From: Diplosphaera chodatii
Lineage: Eukaryota; Chlorophyta; Trebouxiophyceae; Prasiolales; Stichococcaceae
Direction of reading: 5' to 3'
Assembly: GCA_032358165.1 (NCBI GenBank)
Contig: JAALGY010000008.1
Location: 1,426,001-1,490,000 of the forward strand
Length of the DNA: 64,000 nucleotides
Made by a program: the position numbers and the translations under genes. The notes below the pieces were generated by a model, which was given only the letters and a program-made list of their open reading frames with translations, was not told where the DNA came from and ran no database searches. Below, one piece after another: positions 46,857 through 58,199 of the stretch. Numbering within the stretch: position 1 is the first letter of the stretch; every line of letters starts with the position of its first letter.

Positions 46857-49009
46857 ATGCTTAATTGTCAGCAAAGTTTGGTTGCACCTGCGCAATCCCG
46901 GCCGTGTAGAGGGCTTTTCCAGCATCGCACAAAGGCCCCGGTCCGGCCCAGGAAGGCGAGCAACCTGCAATGCTCAGCTACAGAATCCTTTGACCATGAC
47001 AGCCAGCCGCGAACAGCCTGCAGCAGGTAGAAATTGATGTCCAACAACTGCTGTGCCAGCTGTAGCTCAGGTGCAACAAGGTCTGTTGCCGAAGCTGCGA
47101 TCGTCGGCCTGCTTGCGCCATTTTGTGTCCTCTTGACAGGCGGATGCTGGTGGGCATCGGCGCCAGCGTGCTGGCAGCAGCACAGGGAGCGCATGCAGCA
47201 GATATTCCGCCACCGCCGCAAGTTGGCGCGTGTGCAGATTGCATTGGTAAACACCATCAGAAGGTTGCACACTATACGGAGCATGACTTGGCTTGCTCCA
47301 TCAGCACGATGGCGGCGGGAGCTTCTGGCCAGATGCTCATTGCATCCGGTCCTCCATGCTCAGGAGAGAGTAAGACGACCTTGAACGTATGCGACGAAGA
47401 GGCAGTGTCCTGCGTGAGCACGCAGAACGACGACGAAGCGCACTTCCTTGCGCCATGGTGCTCAGGCAGTCGCCAGCAGATCGTGCTCCTCGTGCAGCAT
47501 GCTGCATGTGCACTGGCTGCAACACTGCCGTCGCTCAGGTACTGCTGTTGACGAGCAGGTCGTATGACGGAGGACGTGAGGCAGCGGTCAGCAGGCTCAT
47601 TGAGGTTGCCACAGGTGATCTGATGTGCACTTGGCATGATTCACTTCCTGCACCCGATAAGGTGCATCACCTGTAAGTGCAGGCTAAATTGCTTTTCACA
47701 GCCTCACTCCCACTTGCAGGCAGCGTCTATAGCGCAGGAATGTCGAACGAACCTCTAGGCATCAGCCGTTCCTCTGCAGCTGGGTACATATTGGGTGGTG
47801 TTGCCAATGTGCTCCAAGGTGATTGACCATCGGCGCACCCTCAGCTTGTGAATGAGATGAGAACCTTGGTGGCAACTGTTTTCCAGCGTGCAGACTCTTG
47901 CATGCACAGCCAGGCTCGCCATGCAAACTTTTCGGGTTGCACGTGTGGCCCTGCAAGCCGGCTGTGGGGTGTCTACAGGCAAGCCGCCCCCAGAGAAGCC
48001 GGAGCGTGCACAGGGCAGGGAGCCGCTGCGCTTTGATGGCGTGCCGGCAGACCGACACACCACAGGTGGGAGCCCAGTTGGACGCTTCGACCGCAGGTGG
48101 TGTGGATGATGCAGGGTGAGCACGCAACAGGTTGCGTGTGTTGAAACAACCTATCGAACTGCGAATTCAGGTGAAGGCGCGGAGTATGTGCGCCTGACAT
48201 TTGGGACAGCCGGCGGCGCCGCCGCAGAGGTGGAGGACCCGTCCACAGTCATCGATGCAGAGTTCCTGTTTATTAAGGGTATGCTGCTGCTGTTACCTGC
48301 CCTGCAAGGCAGAGTGTGAAGGGGGCGTCGTGGTGCTGCTGAGATGGTGAGATGGGCATCGGCGTATCTCTGGTGGCCTTCCAGAGCATGCTTTTTTAGG
48401 GGGGTGGATGTGCTGCAGATGACAACATCGTGGTGCTGCGCGCGGCATCACGAGCACCCCCACCGCGGGCGCAAGGCAGCCTGTCACTTTCCTTTAGTAA
48501 GGGCATCGTCTTCGATGCCAACGCTGCCAACAAACTGCTTGAGCGCCTGCGCAAGGTACGCCTCCCGGTGGATAGGCACTGTGACTGGCATCAGCATGCC
48601 GCAAGCTGATTGCTTAAAAGACCATCCGCCAACCGCATCCCTTGGTGCAGGCCCTCAGATGGGAGGTGACTCCCGTCATCACAGGTGACCAGATGTTTGG
48701 TGCATTGTCCCTTATGCTGCTATGCCAGCTGCGTGTCGCCTGATTCCAGCAGCCACTGAGATGCCACTCGAGCCTGCAGATTTTGACCCTCGGTTCAATG
48801 GCAAGAAGCCGCTCTGGTTTGAGCGCCTGTACAAGGTGAAAGCAGAATTACACGACTATGCACTGCCGCGCCTCTGTGCTCTCCACATCATGTTGTGCTG
48901 AGTCAGCTGTCGTTTGCCTGCACAGCCCTTTTTGCAAGGCGCCTACGGGTCAGACCAGCAAGATGATGACCAATCTGAGAGGCCGCTGGTCGATGGGCAG
49001 CGACTGTAG
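46857..49009 (+). CDS. Thylakoid lumen DUF1499 protein with Tat-type signal
   Basis: Exons in phase: 46857-47026, 47140-47246, about 47372-47454, about 47557-47611, 47978-48064, about 48171-48279, about 48419-48555, about 48650-48683, about 48777-48835 and about 48926-49009. The first encodes a Ser/Arg/Gln-rich chloroplast transit peptide. The second encodes RRMLVGIGASVLAAAQGAHAAD: a twin arginine, a hydrophobic stretch and an AxA cleavage site, the mark of a Tat-dependent thylakoid-lumen signal. The mature part has VSCVSTQNDDEAHFLAPW, REAAVSRLIEV, YVRLTFG, DAEFLFIK, and DNIVVLRAASR, which follow the DUF1499 pattern (Cys-Val-Ser start, strand with valine-leucine-arginine-serine near the end). 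It ends FDPRFNGKKPLWFERLYK and an Asp/Gln-rich tail. The molecular function of the family is not known. Confidence 0.85.
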
Positions 49010-49744
49010 TGCAGCGGCTGGTGCAGCAATTGACCGCGCTGTCAGTCATCGCTTGCAGCACACGCAATTTTGACCACTCATCGATCAGCTGCTGTTCACT
49101 CAGCGTTCTCGGTATCTCGGGCATCATTGCTCAAAATAGGCGACATCAGACTATCATCCGCGCTCTGCCTTCGTCACGCGCCCCTAATCAATGAGCGACA
49201 AGTCACTGTGGTCAACGTATAAGTTGTCATGTGTCTGCCGGCTAGCTGGCAACACAGCAACCCAGTGGGCGCCGGTGAGCAATCGCCCTGTAGGTGGTGG
49301 CATCGCATGCGCGCGCACCATGCATGACCGTGGTGAGTTTGCCGATTCGCCCTAGTCACACCACGGTACTTACGATAGCAGTTGCGCTCATACAGTACGC
49401 CAAATTGCAGCGTGCTGTTAGCTTGTCGGAACATCAGAGAGCACGTAACCTGGGTTCGATCGACAGGTTGATTGCCAGATGACACTGCGGCGGAAAATGT
49501 GGCGGCGACAGCTCCCTGTGGACTCTGACATGTGTCGCCAGGTAGCACAGGCGCCGTGCGTGACATGAGGCGTTATTGGTTTGCGGCATCGCAGCATGAA
49601 CGCTTCAGATCATCCAGTTGCAGCTCATCCCGTTCGAGGCTTCGTGACGAATACATCGGGATCATGTTGGCCGCAATGAGAAGGCAGCAGTCTGTTGCGC
49701 GCGGGAGCAGCTGAACCTGCTTGGACGGGTTAGAGTGGCGCACC
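49010..49744. other. Intergenic, promoter of the BAH-DYAD gene
   Basis: About 735 bases between two plus-strand genes. No exon with family resemblance and no clear TATA box is seen. A further non-coding 5' exon of the downstream gene cannot be excluded. Confidence 0.4.
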
Positions 49745-52700
49745 ATGCATCGTGACGCCCGTAGACAGAGGAACGCGGGCCAGCCGCAATGGGGCGACGA
49801 AGGCGAGGCGCAGCCGGATGGCTCTGTGCGCCACAGGGCCTTCATCCTGAACAACCAGCGCTACTCGCTAGGCGAGTCCGAGACCACCCTTGATGCACAG
49901 CTGGCCTCTTTGCTGGTGCTCGAGCATGTTTGGGACCTGAGCCTCTCGGCATCGGCGTGCGCAAGGCCCGGACTGCTGCAGGAAACTGTCGGACCCCACC
50001 TTGGGGTTATCAGCTAGGGCATGCAGTATTGCGGGGCGGGTCGTTCCATCGACCAGACAAACAACGGTTGCGAATTGCTAGCAGATCGGTGTGGTGATCT
50101 AGCATCAGGGCAGTGGCTCAGATGAGTCACTGGCATTGCAGTGCCGCCAGGAGCTACATGCAGAACCTGATCTGCACCGCCCTGGCTCCGATGACATATC
50201 CCACGCATGCTGCTGGTGGTTTCCAATGTTTTAGTGGATCCTGATTTGGCTGCTGTCCAAGCTCAGGACCAAGAAAGCAAGCACGCTACGTCTGCATGTA
50301 GGGGACACGCTGTACATGCAGCCGGCCGAGGAGGGTCTGCCGCTGTATATCGCCGAGCTGCTGGGCCTTGCAGAGGACGAACACGGCAGCATGTCGGCAG
50401 ATGTCCGGTGCGCGGCTGATGTATCCAGGCAGTGGCACAACCTGCTGGCTGCAGCAAACGATGCGCTCATCAAGTGCACGTCTGCCTCACATGGCGCTCA
50501 ATAAAATGGACATGTCAGCTGATGTTGAGTGCATCAACGATGTGCACAGCACTGCCCAGGAGCTTCAAGATGTCAGCCCAGACTGCTGATACTGCTGACA
50601 CAAGCGTATCGCAATCTGCCCCACTGCTTCATGATTGAGGTTGGCAGCCACGGCTGTCGGCAGCATGTAACAGCATTAAGTTTGGAGTCTAGGTATGCAG
50701 GTGGTACTACCGGCCCCAAGAGCTAGAGTTGAGTGATGGGCTAGCCGCTGAAGACCGGGAGTTGTTCAAGAGCGATGAGCGCGGCACTCACCCTGTGAAC
50801 AGCGGTGCGCCGCCCAAACCCTGTGCAAGCAGCACTGCTTGTCAGGAGCATCCAATGAACGACAGGCATGAACCCTGCAGTCAGCATTGTATGGTGGCAT
50901 CGGAGACAAGAGGCACGGAGGAGATGTGACACAGAAGTATTGATGTGGCCTATTGCCATCCTGTGGGCAGTGGCCGGCAGGGCGCAGGTGCTGTCACCGT
51001 CGAGCTACTGGCTGCACTGCGCAGCAGATGCAGACCTGACGGACGTCTGGATGTGCTACCGTCATTATGACACCAACACCCACCGCATCCGCTCACTGGA
51101 CGCTACGGAAGGCACAGCAACAGGGTCAGCAACACATTGCGTGAGATTTACTTGCTGTCAAATGGGAAAGTGCGGCAGGTCATACCCGTCAGGCCGCCCT
51201 GATAACACCTCAACGAGCAATCTGAACTAAGCTTACCTGTATCTTGCAGCAGACTGGGTCCCGGAGAGCTGGCACCTGCGTGGCTGTCAGCACCCCTGGC
51301 ATCTGGCGCCCTGCTGGCGGGCAGCAAGCGGGCCCTGGAGTCACCAGAGGTGGGCATCGGACTACTTGTTCACCTCTGGGCCCCCTGTCGCATGCCTGCC
51401 ATCACACCGCTCACCATGTACTGCGAGACGCACGCATAACCCTCTGACATCACACATTGCCTCGTTGTACCGCTTCAGCAGGGTGGCACCGTGCATCTCG
51501 ACAATGCGCTGGATGCGCGGCCAACGACCAATGTGGGCGGCAAGCTGATGCAGCGTGGCGGCCCTGACACCGCAGGTGCACCCCGGTCCGGCAGGTTTGT
51601 GCGGTGGCAAGTCATGCTGCTGGCCGCAGGCTGCACAATCTGCCCTGCAGACATCACATCCCAGGGACATGCTGTTGCCAGTTCCTGACACTTGGCTTCT
51701 GTCGTGAAGCATCATTAGCGGAGGCGCTCCTGGCCCTGGAGGGCGAGGTGCCTGACACCCTGGCCGCCACTGCGTGGAAGCCCGCCCGCACCGCATGGCG
51801 CCGCCGCGCAGGCAGCGCCAAGACCATCCGGGACCTGGCAGGTGAGGCGACTATGCATGTTGCTGTAGCACAGAGCAGTGATACAACCAAAGCACAATGT
51901 GAAGCCATGGTGAGCCTTCAGCTACTGCTCTTGTGCCCTGCACACGAAGACTGCCTGGCAGAGCTGGAGGCGGGGATGGGCCTGAGCTACCCTCCCGACA
52001 CCGAGCTGGCCCAAAGGTGGCTGCACCAAGCGCTGCAGAACACTTGCAACGTGCCTACATGATGCAGGGTGGTCTCTTGCAAATGCCAGCCTTCGAGAGC
52101 GACCTGCCGATGTTCGAATGAGGTTGCATCAGTGTCGTTGACGGTGGTGTTGCCGGCGTGTGCAGCGGCGCGCTGGGGGCCTGGCGCGCCCGCATGCGCA
52201 GCCTGCACACATACCCAACCCTCGCAGCAGCACTTGCAACATTCGCCAGGGCCGCACGCAGCGCAATCACCCAGCAGGTGAGCCAGGTGCAACGAAACGT
52301 CCTCTCAGGTGGTGCTACTGAGTGGGTGCATGCGTCCATGTGCCGGGAGTCAGCACACGAGTGCCAGTCGCGGAGAGGGAACGAGCTGCTCTGACATGTA
52401 GCATATCGTGTATCTGCATGTACAGCCCCGGGTGGCTGCTGACGCCAGGGCAGCTGCGCAGGCGGCGGGCCTGCTGCCGGCGGCCAAGCGGCAGCGTGTT
52501 GCGCCTGCACGCAAGCACAATGCTTCTCCTGCCCCAAGCACCCAGCAGGTGTGGGTGCCGACCGTGTGCATGTGTATTTGCCAATTGGATGACCCCCTAC
52601 CAAGCAGCTAGATGGTAAAGCGCACCTGCAGTGAGGTAGTTCACCTTAAAAATGCACCTCAACATGTGGCCCGCCGTGCTCAACAAGCAGGCAGTGCGCT

Positions 52701-55700
52701 CTGGCATCAAAGCAGCAGCAGGCGTCCAGGGCAGAGGCACAACGGCAGCACCACGGGGTGGAGCCAGCAAAGACGGGTCTCCACATGGCAGGTCAGCCCC
52801 TGCAAGGCCTGCAATCCAGTGCTGGTTGCTTGCTTCCATGCCAGCATGTAATGGCATAAGTCACCAACTCAGCAGCCGCGGAGGTGGACCTGGCATGTGG
52901 CCCATGGCCTCTATGGTCAATGCAGCAGATGGTCGAAGGAGCGCTACAATACAGCGCAAGCCTCCCTGGTCTCCATCCTGCATGGCATGAACGCCAACGG
53001 CCCCGCGTCGGCCGTACTGCGCCCCACACTGCGCGACGAAGCCCGCAAAGCCATTGGCGACACAGGTGTGCCGACCAATGCGTCTGTGTCTGCCCTCGTT
53101 CTAACTGCCGGTAGCCAGTGGTGATCACGCTTGAACGCCATGCAGGCTGCGACCCGCATATACACAACAGACAGAACAACCAGCTTGAGCTCTCTGTTTG
53201 CAGGGCTGCTGGACCACCTGCTGAAGCATGCAACCGATGCGGTGGTCACAGAGGAGGGGCACCGCCTCCGGCGCCGCCACAACCGCGACGGACACATGGA
53301 GTACTGGCTCGCCTCCCCCAGCGCCGTCGACGCAGGTGGTGCATGGTATTATGCCCACTGGAGGTCCAGCTGGCTGATGCAGAAACCGCAACCTCTTACA
53401 CTTGGCACATGTGTCACCTGGCATCAGTGGGCACCTTCAGCCTGTGCCCACTGGCGTACCACCTGCTGCAGACGAGGAGATGCTCGAAGAGGAGGCCGGT
53501 CATCTTGCAGCCGAGGTGGCTCGCATGCGAGCTGTGCGCACAGCTCTGGCGGCGGCCACTGCTGACGCCGAGGCAGCGCTGGCCACAGCCCAGCCTGGCG
53601 GCGCCCTGCATCCTCTGGCCGGGCAGGCGGGTCGCTACACGACATCATGGGACATCTGCAGACCGTAAACTGCCGGGACATGTCTCCGTGCGATGCGTCC
53701 GATATGTGAGGTTCGAAAGGCTCTCAATGCAAATGTCGCTGACATGGTGCAGGGTGGCTGTGGCGGCGGTGGCATCGAGCGTAGGTTGGCCATGCTGGAG
53801 GAAGAGAGCCATGGCCGCCACGAGGGCATGGCATCGTCCCTGCTGTCTTTACGGTGAGCATTGGGAGGGTGCAGGTGCTCCAGAGGTGTTGGGAACAGCC
53901 TGCGCATGACAGCATGACCATCTGCATGAGGAGTCCCTGGTGGGACAGAACGAGTATGATGGAAGCAACACGCCAAATCGTGATCATCCACTGCGTCTTG
54001 CAGGGCGGTCGTCATGCAGCAGGCCGCTGCGCTGGAAGCGCTGCGCCAGGAGGTGGTCATGTTGCGGCAGCCGATGCCATGGCCCTTCCCGTTGCCATCG
54101 CCGCCGCTGCTACTGAATCAGGCCGTGCATCCACAGCTGCCTCAGATCACACTGCCGGAGCCACCAGTGCAGCAGCAGCAGATAGAGCACCCAACACCGC
54201 AGCAACCGCCAAGGCAGTCGACGCAAGGGCCACATGCCAAGCAGCACCTGCAGCAGTTTACACTGCAGCTGCAGCCGCCACGACTGTCCTCGCCACTGCT
54301 GCCCCGTTCAAGCAGCGGCAAGTTGCGCATGCCTGGCACTGGCGCAGTCGAGCCTGAGACTCCCCGTCTACAGCTGCGCCCGAAAGGTGTCTACATGGGA
54401 GTGCCCTGCCAAAGTATGCACCGGCAATGGTGCGAAATGCTGTGTTGGTTGTGAGCTTGTCATGTGACATCACAGCACCGCAATGACAGTCTGCACTTGA
54501 CTCCACAGCAGGCTTCGGGACGCCGCGGCCCCAGCAGTCACCGTTGCCGCTACAGTGGGCAGATATTGGCACATGTGGTCCAGCTGCACCCTGGTCTTCA
54601 AAGTCCATTCCCCAGCAGCTCCTGGCAAGTGGCCCGCTGGGTCTGAAGTCCCCTTTTGCAGCAGTGCAGCAGGCGCTCGCAGGGAGGGCAGCCAGCCGCC
54701 GCAGCCCGCCGCCTGACGGAGCATCCCAGACACCTCCACCCCAAGGCTTTCGTGCTTGGCGCCCAGCCCCCTCGACAGCAGGCCAAGGTGCAGAAGGCTG
54801 TCGCACAGCAGCTGGCGGCAACACCATCACCACCGGCATGTGCATGTCAGGCGCCCCAGCGCCTGGAGGGCAGACGCCAGCTGACAGCGCCCTGGCTACA
54901 GCTGCTACCTTGGCACAGGGCATTCCGCCCACAACTGCCCCTCAGGCAGCACAAACTGCAGAACCTCCGGCCGCAGCAGCCCACATGGCAGCAGAAGGGG
55001 CAGGCGCTGCCAGGCCAGATGCTGCTGAGCCGGCGTCAGTGTTCCCAGCGGCTTCGCTGCGGCTGCCATCCGCCGAGCTGCACTCTGTCACTGGCCTGTC
55101 TGGAGGTGCCCATGAAGTGTCAGCTATGGAGGCGCCACTGAGGATGCCAGAAACGGGTCACGTGAGCTCTGCTGCCGCTGCTGCGTGCGGCCCTAATGAC
55201 AGTGCCGAGACCATCACTGGGGACTGCTCGGAGCGGCGTCGCCTTTGTGGGGACAGCAGCAGCTCAGAGGAGCCGCCTGCAGCTCAGCCACCTGCAGACA
55301 ATAGTGGCCAGCGCCACAGCAGCGGCATATCCTCTGCTGGCGGCTCGGGCAGCAAGCCTGCCTGCAAAGACGGCATGTGCAGTGGCAGCCACGGCTGTGG
55401 CACACCCCCAAGCAACAGCAGCAACGAGCCAGAAGCCTCGCAGGCCCCGCAGGCACTGTGCACAGGCAGCAGTCGGCCGTACAACATGCTGCAGGCGCTG
55501 CGCAACCATTTGCAGGGGTCCGTGCCCCTGAAGAACCCTGACAAGGCACGCGATTGCGCCGACAGCCAAAGGGGCAGCAACAGGGGCGCCCAAGCTGGCG
55601 AGGCAGCTCAGCAGCAGGGGCTGCAGCCAGACAAGCATGTTGCGCCGGCAGCGCAGCCAAGCAGTGGCCTGGTGCAGGCTGCATCGTCTGGAAGATATAG

Positions 55701-55914
55701 CTGTCCCGCCTCTGCAGCAGCTTTAACAGGCTGCAGCACTGAGCCAGCTGGTGGGTCACTTGCTGCGGGTCGGGCCGGCGGCGCTGAGGGCCGCGCAGCA
55801 GCCGGCAGTGGTGGTGGCAGCAGCCCCGCAGCAGCGGCGGATGCGCAGCACAGCGGCACCACCAGTGGCATCTTCGACGGCCTGCTCGACCTGGAGGACA
55901 ACTGGGCCTTATGA
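49745..55914 (+). CDS. BAH domain plus DYAD/AMEIOTIC1 (SWI1) domain protein, probable chromatin/meiosis regulator
   Basis: Eighteen exons keep one reading frame: 49745-49871, 50302-50407, 50701-50783, 50866-50893, 50981-51124, 51250-51349, 51482-51575, 51719-51841, 51950-52016, 52166-52277, 52426-52548, 52691-52791, 52929-53065, 53204-53335, 53472-53626, 53753-53853, 54004-54386 and 54509-55914, predicting 1173 residues. Residues about 35-165 form a BAH domain (YSLGDTLYMQPAEEG, WYYRPQELELSDG, ELFKSDER, DVWMCYRHYD). About 230-320 are two helical WSD-like segments (LLALEGEVPDTL, WRARMRSLHTYPTLAAALA). A basic AKRQR stretch may be a nuclear signal. About 403-492 match the land-plant DYAD/AM1/SWI1 domain: RWSKERYNTAQASLVSIL, LRDEARKAIGDTGLLDHLLK, RRRHNRDGHMEYWL. 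A coiled coil follows, then a long Ala/Gln/Ser/Pro-rich tail ending GIFDGLLDLEDNWAL. Three introns need GC donors. A BAH-DYAD protein is new to me; two adjacent genes are the main alternative. Confidence 0.75.
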
Positions 55915-56549
55915 CGATGGCAATCCAACAGCCAGGTCCAGGCGTGGCCTAGCGCAACATCAGGTCCATTTCAGTCAGTTCAGCCGTGCCCCAGACAACG
56001 AACTCTGCAGTGGATCAACCAACTGCCCTATGGCACCAATTGTCCATGTTGAGCAGCATGGTGCTGCATTTGCCGGGTTTGTTTCGCGCCATAGGTCTTG
56101 GGCTACCGGGTGACATCGTGAGACATGCTGGCTTTTGTGAGGCTTCTCAGGGCAATCAGCGGGTTGATGCGTAGACCAGGCGACGCCACTTTTGTCGGCA
56201 GCATGCAGGCTATTACGGGCCCATCAGCTCTGACAGAAAGCCAGATTGTGACGTTTCTACATGTCTTGACGGTGGTAGCGGGTCTCCTGACGCACATGCT
56301 GGTTGGTTGTAGTGCATGCTTTCAAGAGTTGTGGCGTGCCTTGTAGTGTAACGGATGGACACGGAAGAAGGTCTGCCTATGCTCAGATGTGGGCTACCCA
56401 CCCTGGTTACTGCCAGGCTTTACACCCAGCCACCATCATGCTGCCTGATCTTATGTGAACATAGTGTTCACATGACTACAGTTGCTGCCTACCAATAGAA
56501 AGTGCATAAACCACACAACAAGCCAGCGGGTTGGCGCTGGCGCCCGGTG
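55915..56549. terminator. Convergent intergenic region with facing TGTAA signals
   Basis: Between the 3' ends of the BAH-DYAD gene and RPB6. TGTAA at 56347-56351 is 433 bases after the former's stop codon. TTACA at 56420-56424 (TGTAA on the minus strand) is 126 bases after the RPB6 stop. No gene is seen. Confidence 0.5.
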
Positions 56550-57593
56550 CTATCTGTCCGTCACCACCAGCTCTGACGCCTTCCAATCCTCATAGCTGCA
56601 AAGCACAGTCTTGAGTCAGACTGTAGTTTGCTACACCATGTGTCAAAGACGCCTAACTGCAACAAATAGACAATGCGCGCACACATTACAGCGCAGACTT
56701 GTGAACGCAGGACGTCAGAGCATGGTGCAGCCAGGGCGCACGACTGACCTGCCGTCTGGGAGGTACCGCCGCACAATGAAGGGTATCTTCTTTGCGCGCA
56801 GCTCCTTGACCGCGATCTCCAGCGGGTCCGACTCGCCGTCCAGCTCCACCATGACGGGCGCATTCATGCTGCGGGGCCGAAAGCATACCTTGCGCTTTCA
56901 CCTTGTGTCAGTGCCATCATCAGTGACACACAATGGCATTGGCATGCCCCTGCCACTGTCACCATGTGATCTGCTTCTGTTCAGCAGCAGATGCCAGCCA
57001 GCTGCGCTCTCGACACCGTTCAACATGGTGTCACCTGATCTGCAGGGCTCGCGTCCCCAGGATGCGCGCCCGCTCATACTTTGTCATGAAGCGCGTCGTG
57101 ATGCGTGGCCCACTAGACGGCACTGCAGGCCCCTCTAGCACCTGCATATCACGACACGCACGATGCGAAGCTGCTGCAGTCCCGGCCCTCACCTGCACGC
57201 TGTCCAACATTTCCCATGAGCATGCGATGCACAAGGGGTACGTGGCGGCACCTCCGTGTGCCCGTCCGGGATGTCAGTCTGCATCGGGTCCCTCTCGCCC
57301 TCTGGCCCATCCCCAAACTGCGGGCAGCAGGCTGGGCATTGCACAAATCATTGCAGCAGGAACATCCGCGCTGCAGACTGGCCACAGCACGGCGAGCCAG
57401 TGATCGCAGCATGAGAGCATAGTACTTACGTCCTCTGGTGCGTCTGGATCCAGCTCCTCCTCGAATCTGCAGGCGTCAAAGGTATGCACATGAAATGTGG
57501 AAAGTGCGGTTATGCACCGTCATGCCGCAAAAGCCAACAACGCCGATGTACGCACGTTTCTGCGGGTGCCTCATCATAGTCGAAGTCCTCCAT
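56550..57593 (-). CDS. RPB6: DNA-directed RNA polymerases I, II and III subunit RPB6 (ABC14.5 type)
   Basis: RPB6 is a shared small subunit that binds the clamp and stabilises all three nuclear RNA polymerases. Six exons: 57593-57556, an exon near 57470-57431 ([12 protein letters not shown]), one near 57319-57250 ([20 protein letters not shown]), 57122-about 57033, about 56876-56753, and about 56597-56550. The N-terminal part is short and acidic, starting [12 protein letters not shown]. The conserved domain contains [20 protein letters not shown], then [38 protein letters not shown] and [12 protein letters not shown], ending DR at the stop 56552-56550. Splice phases at both exon pairs flanking the core give the expected LQIS-MNAPV and DGSYEDW joins. 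Length is about 150 residues, normal for the family. Confidence 0.95.
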
Positions 57594-58199
57594 TCACGTA
57601 TATGAGAGTCGTCAACACTTTGCTAAAGCCCTCTGCTGGGCTTGCGGGCAAGCTGTACAACCTTGTAGATGGCTGCTTGAGAGTTTGCACCCGAGACTTC
57701 CAACGCGTGAGGTGCAGCACTCGCAGCCAACAGGCAAACAGCTATGTCAAAGCGTCACCAGAGGGTCGAAGTGAAACATGCATGTGTGTCTGGACCGGGG
57801 CAGTGCATGGCTGGAGGCAACAAGCGTACTACAGGGAAGCCAGCGGCAGCCAGTGGTGAATGCCCTCCTGCCTTTGCCACCAACTGCCGATGTTGCCAGC
57901 GTCAGAGGGCCATGCGACATGCTTGCATGCAGGGATGCTGGAAGTGCATGCAGGGATGCTGGAACCGTCAGCAACTGTGGACTGAACGTGACACGTGAAC
58001 ATGACTTGCAGAGTGTCTCGGTGAAACTGAACTTGACCATGCGCCACTTGCGCCAGTGCACAAATGTTCAACACAGCTCATCACGCACAGCTGGCCACAG
58101 CATCATGTCCACCCATGATGTACCGTCCAGTGGCACAACCTACGGACCTGCCCCACTTGGTCAGCGACCCACAGCGACTGTGCTCGCCAGGCTTGCACG
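57594..58199. other. Intergenic between RPB6 promoter and ZW10 3' end
   Basis: About 600 bases between two minus-strand genes. It holds the RPB6 promoter and the ZW10 3' UTR. A tandem 21-base repeat lies at 57924-57965. No gene is supported. Confidence 0.4.
57924..57965. repeat. Two-copy tandem 21-base repeat
   Basis: Units at 57924-57944 and 57945-57965 are identical except for the last base. They are built around TGCATGCAGG, a word type that recurs across this genome segment. They are intergenic, upstream of RPB6. Confidence 0.85.

Noticed and set aside
51362..51796. Minus-strand frame of 144 residues opposite exons 7 and 8 of the BAH-DYAD gene
   Set aside because: The plus strand gives phase-consistent exons with GC-ended codons. 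The reverse frame has no family match.
54258..55759. Several minus-strand frames of up to 224 residues opposite the BAH-DYAD last exons
   Set aside because: They mirror the high-GC low-complexity coding sequence on the plus strand, and show no start context or conserved motif.
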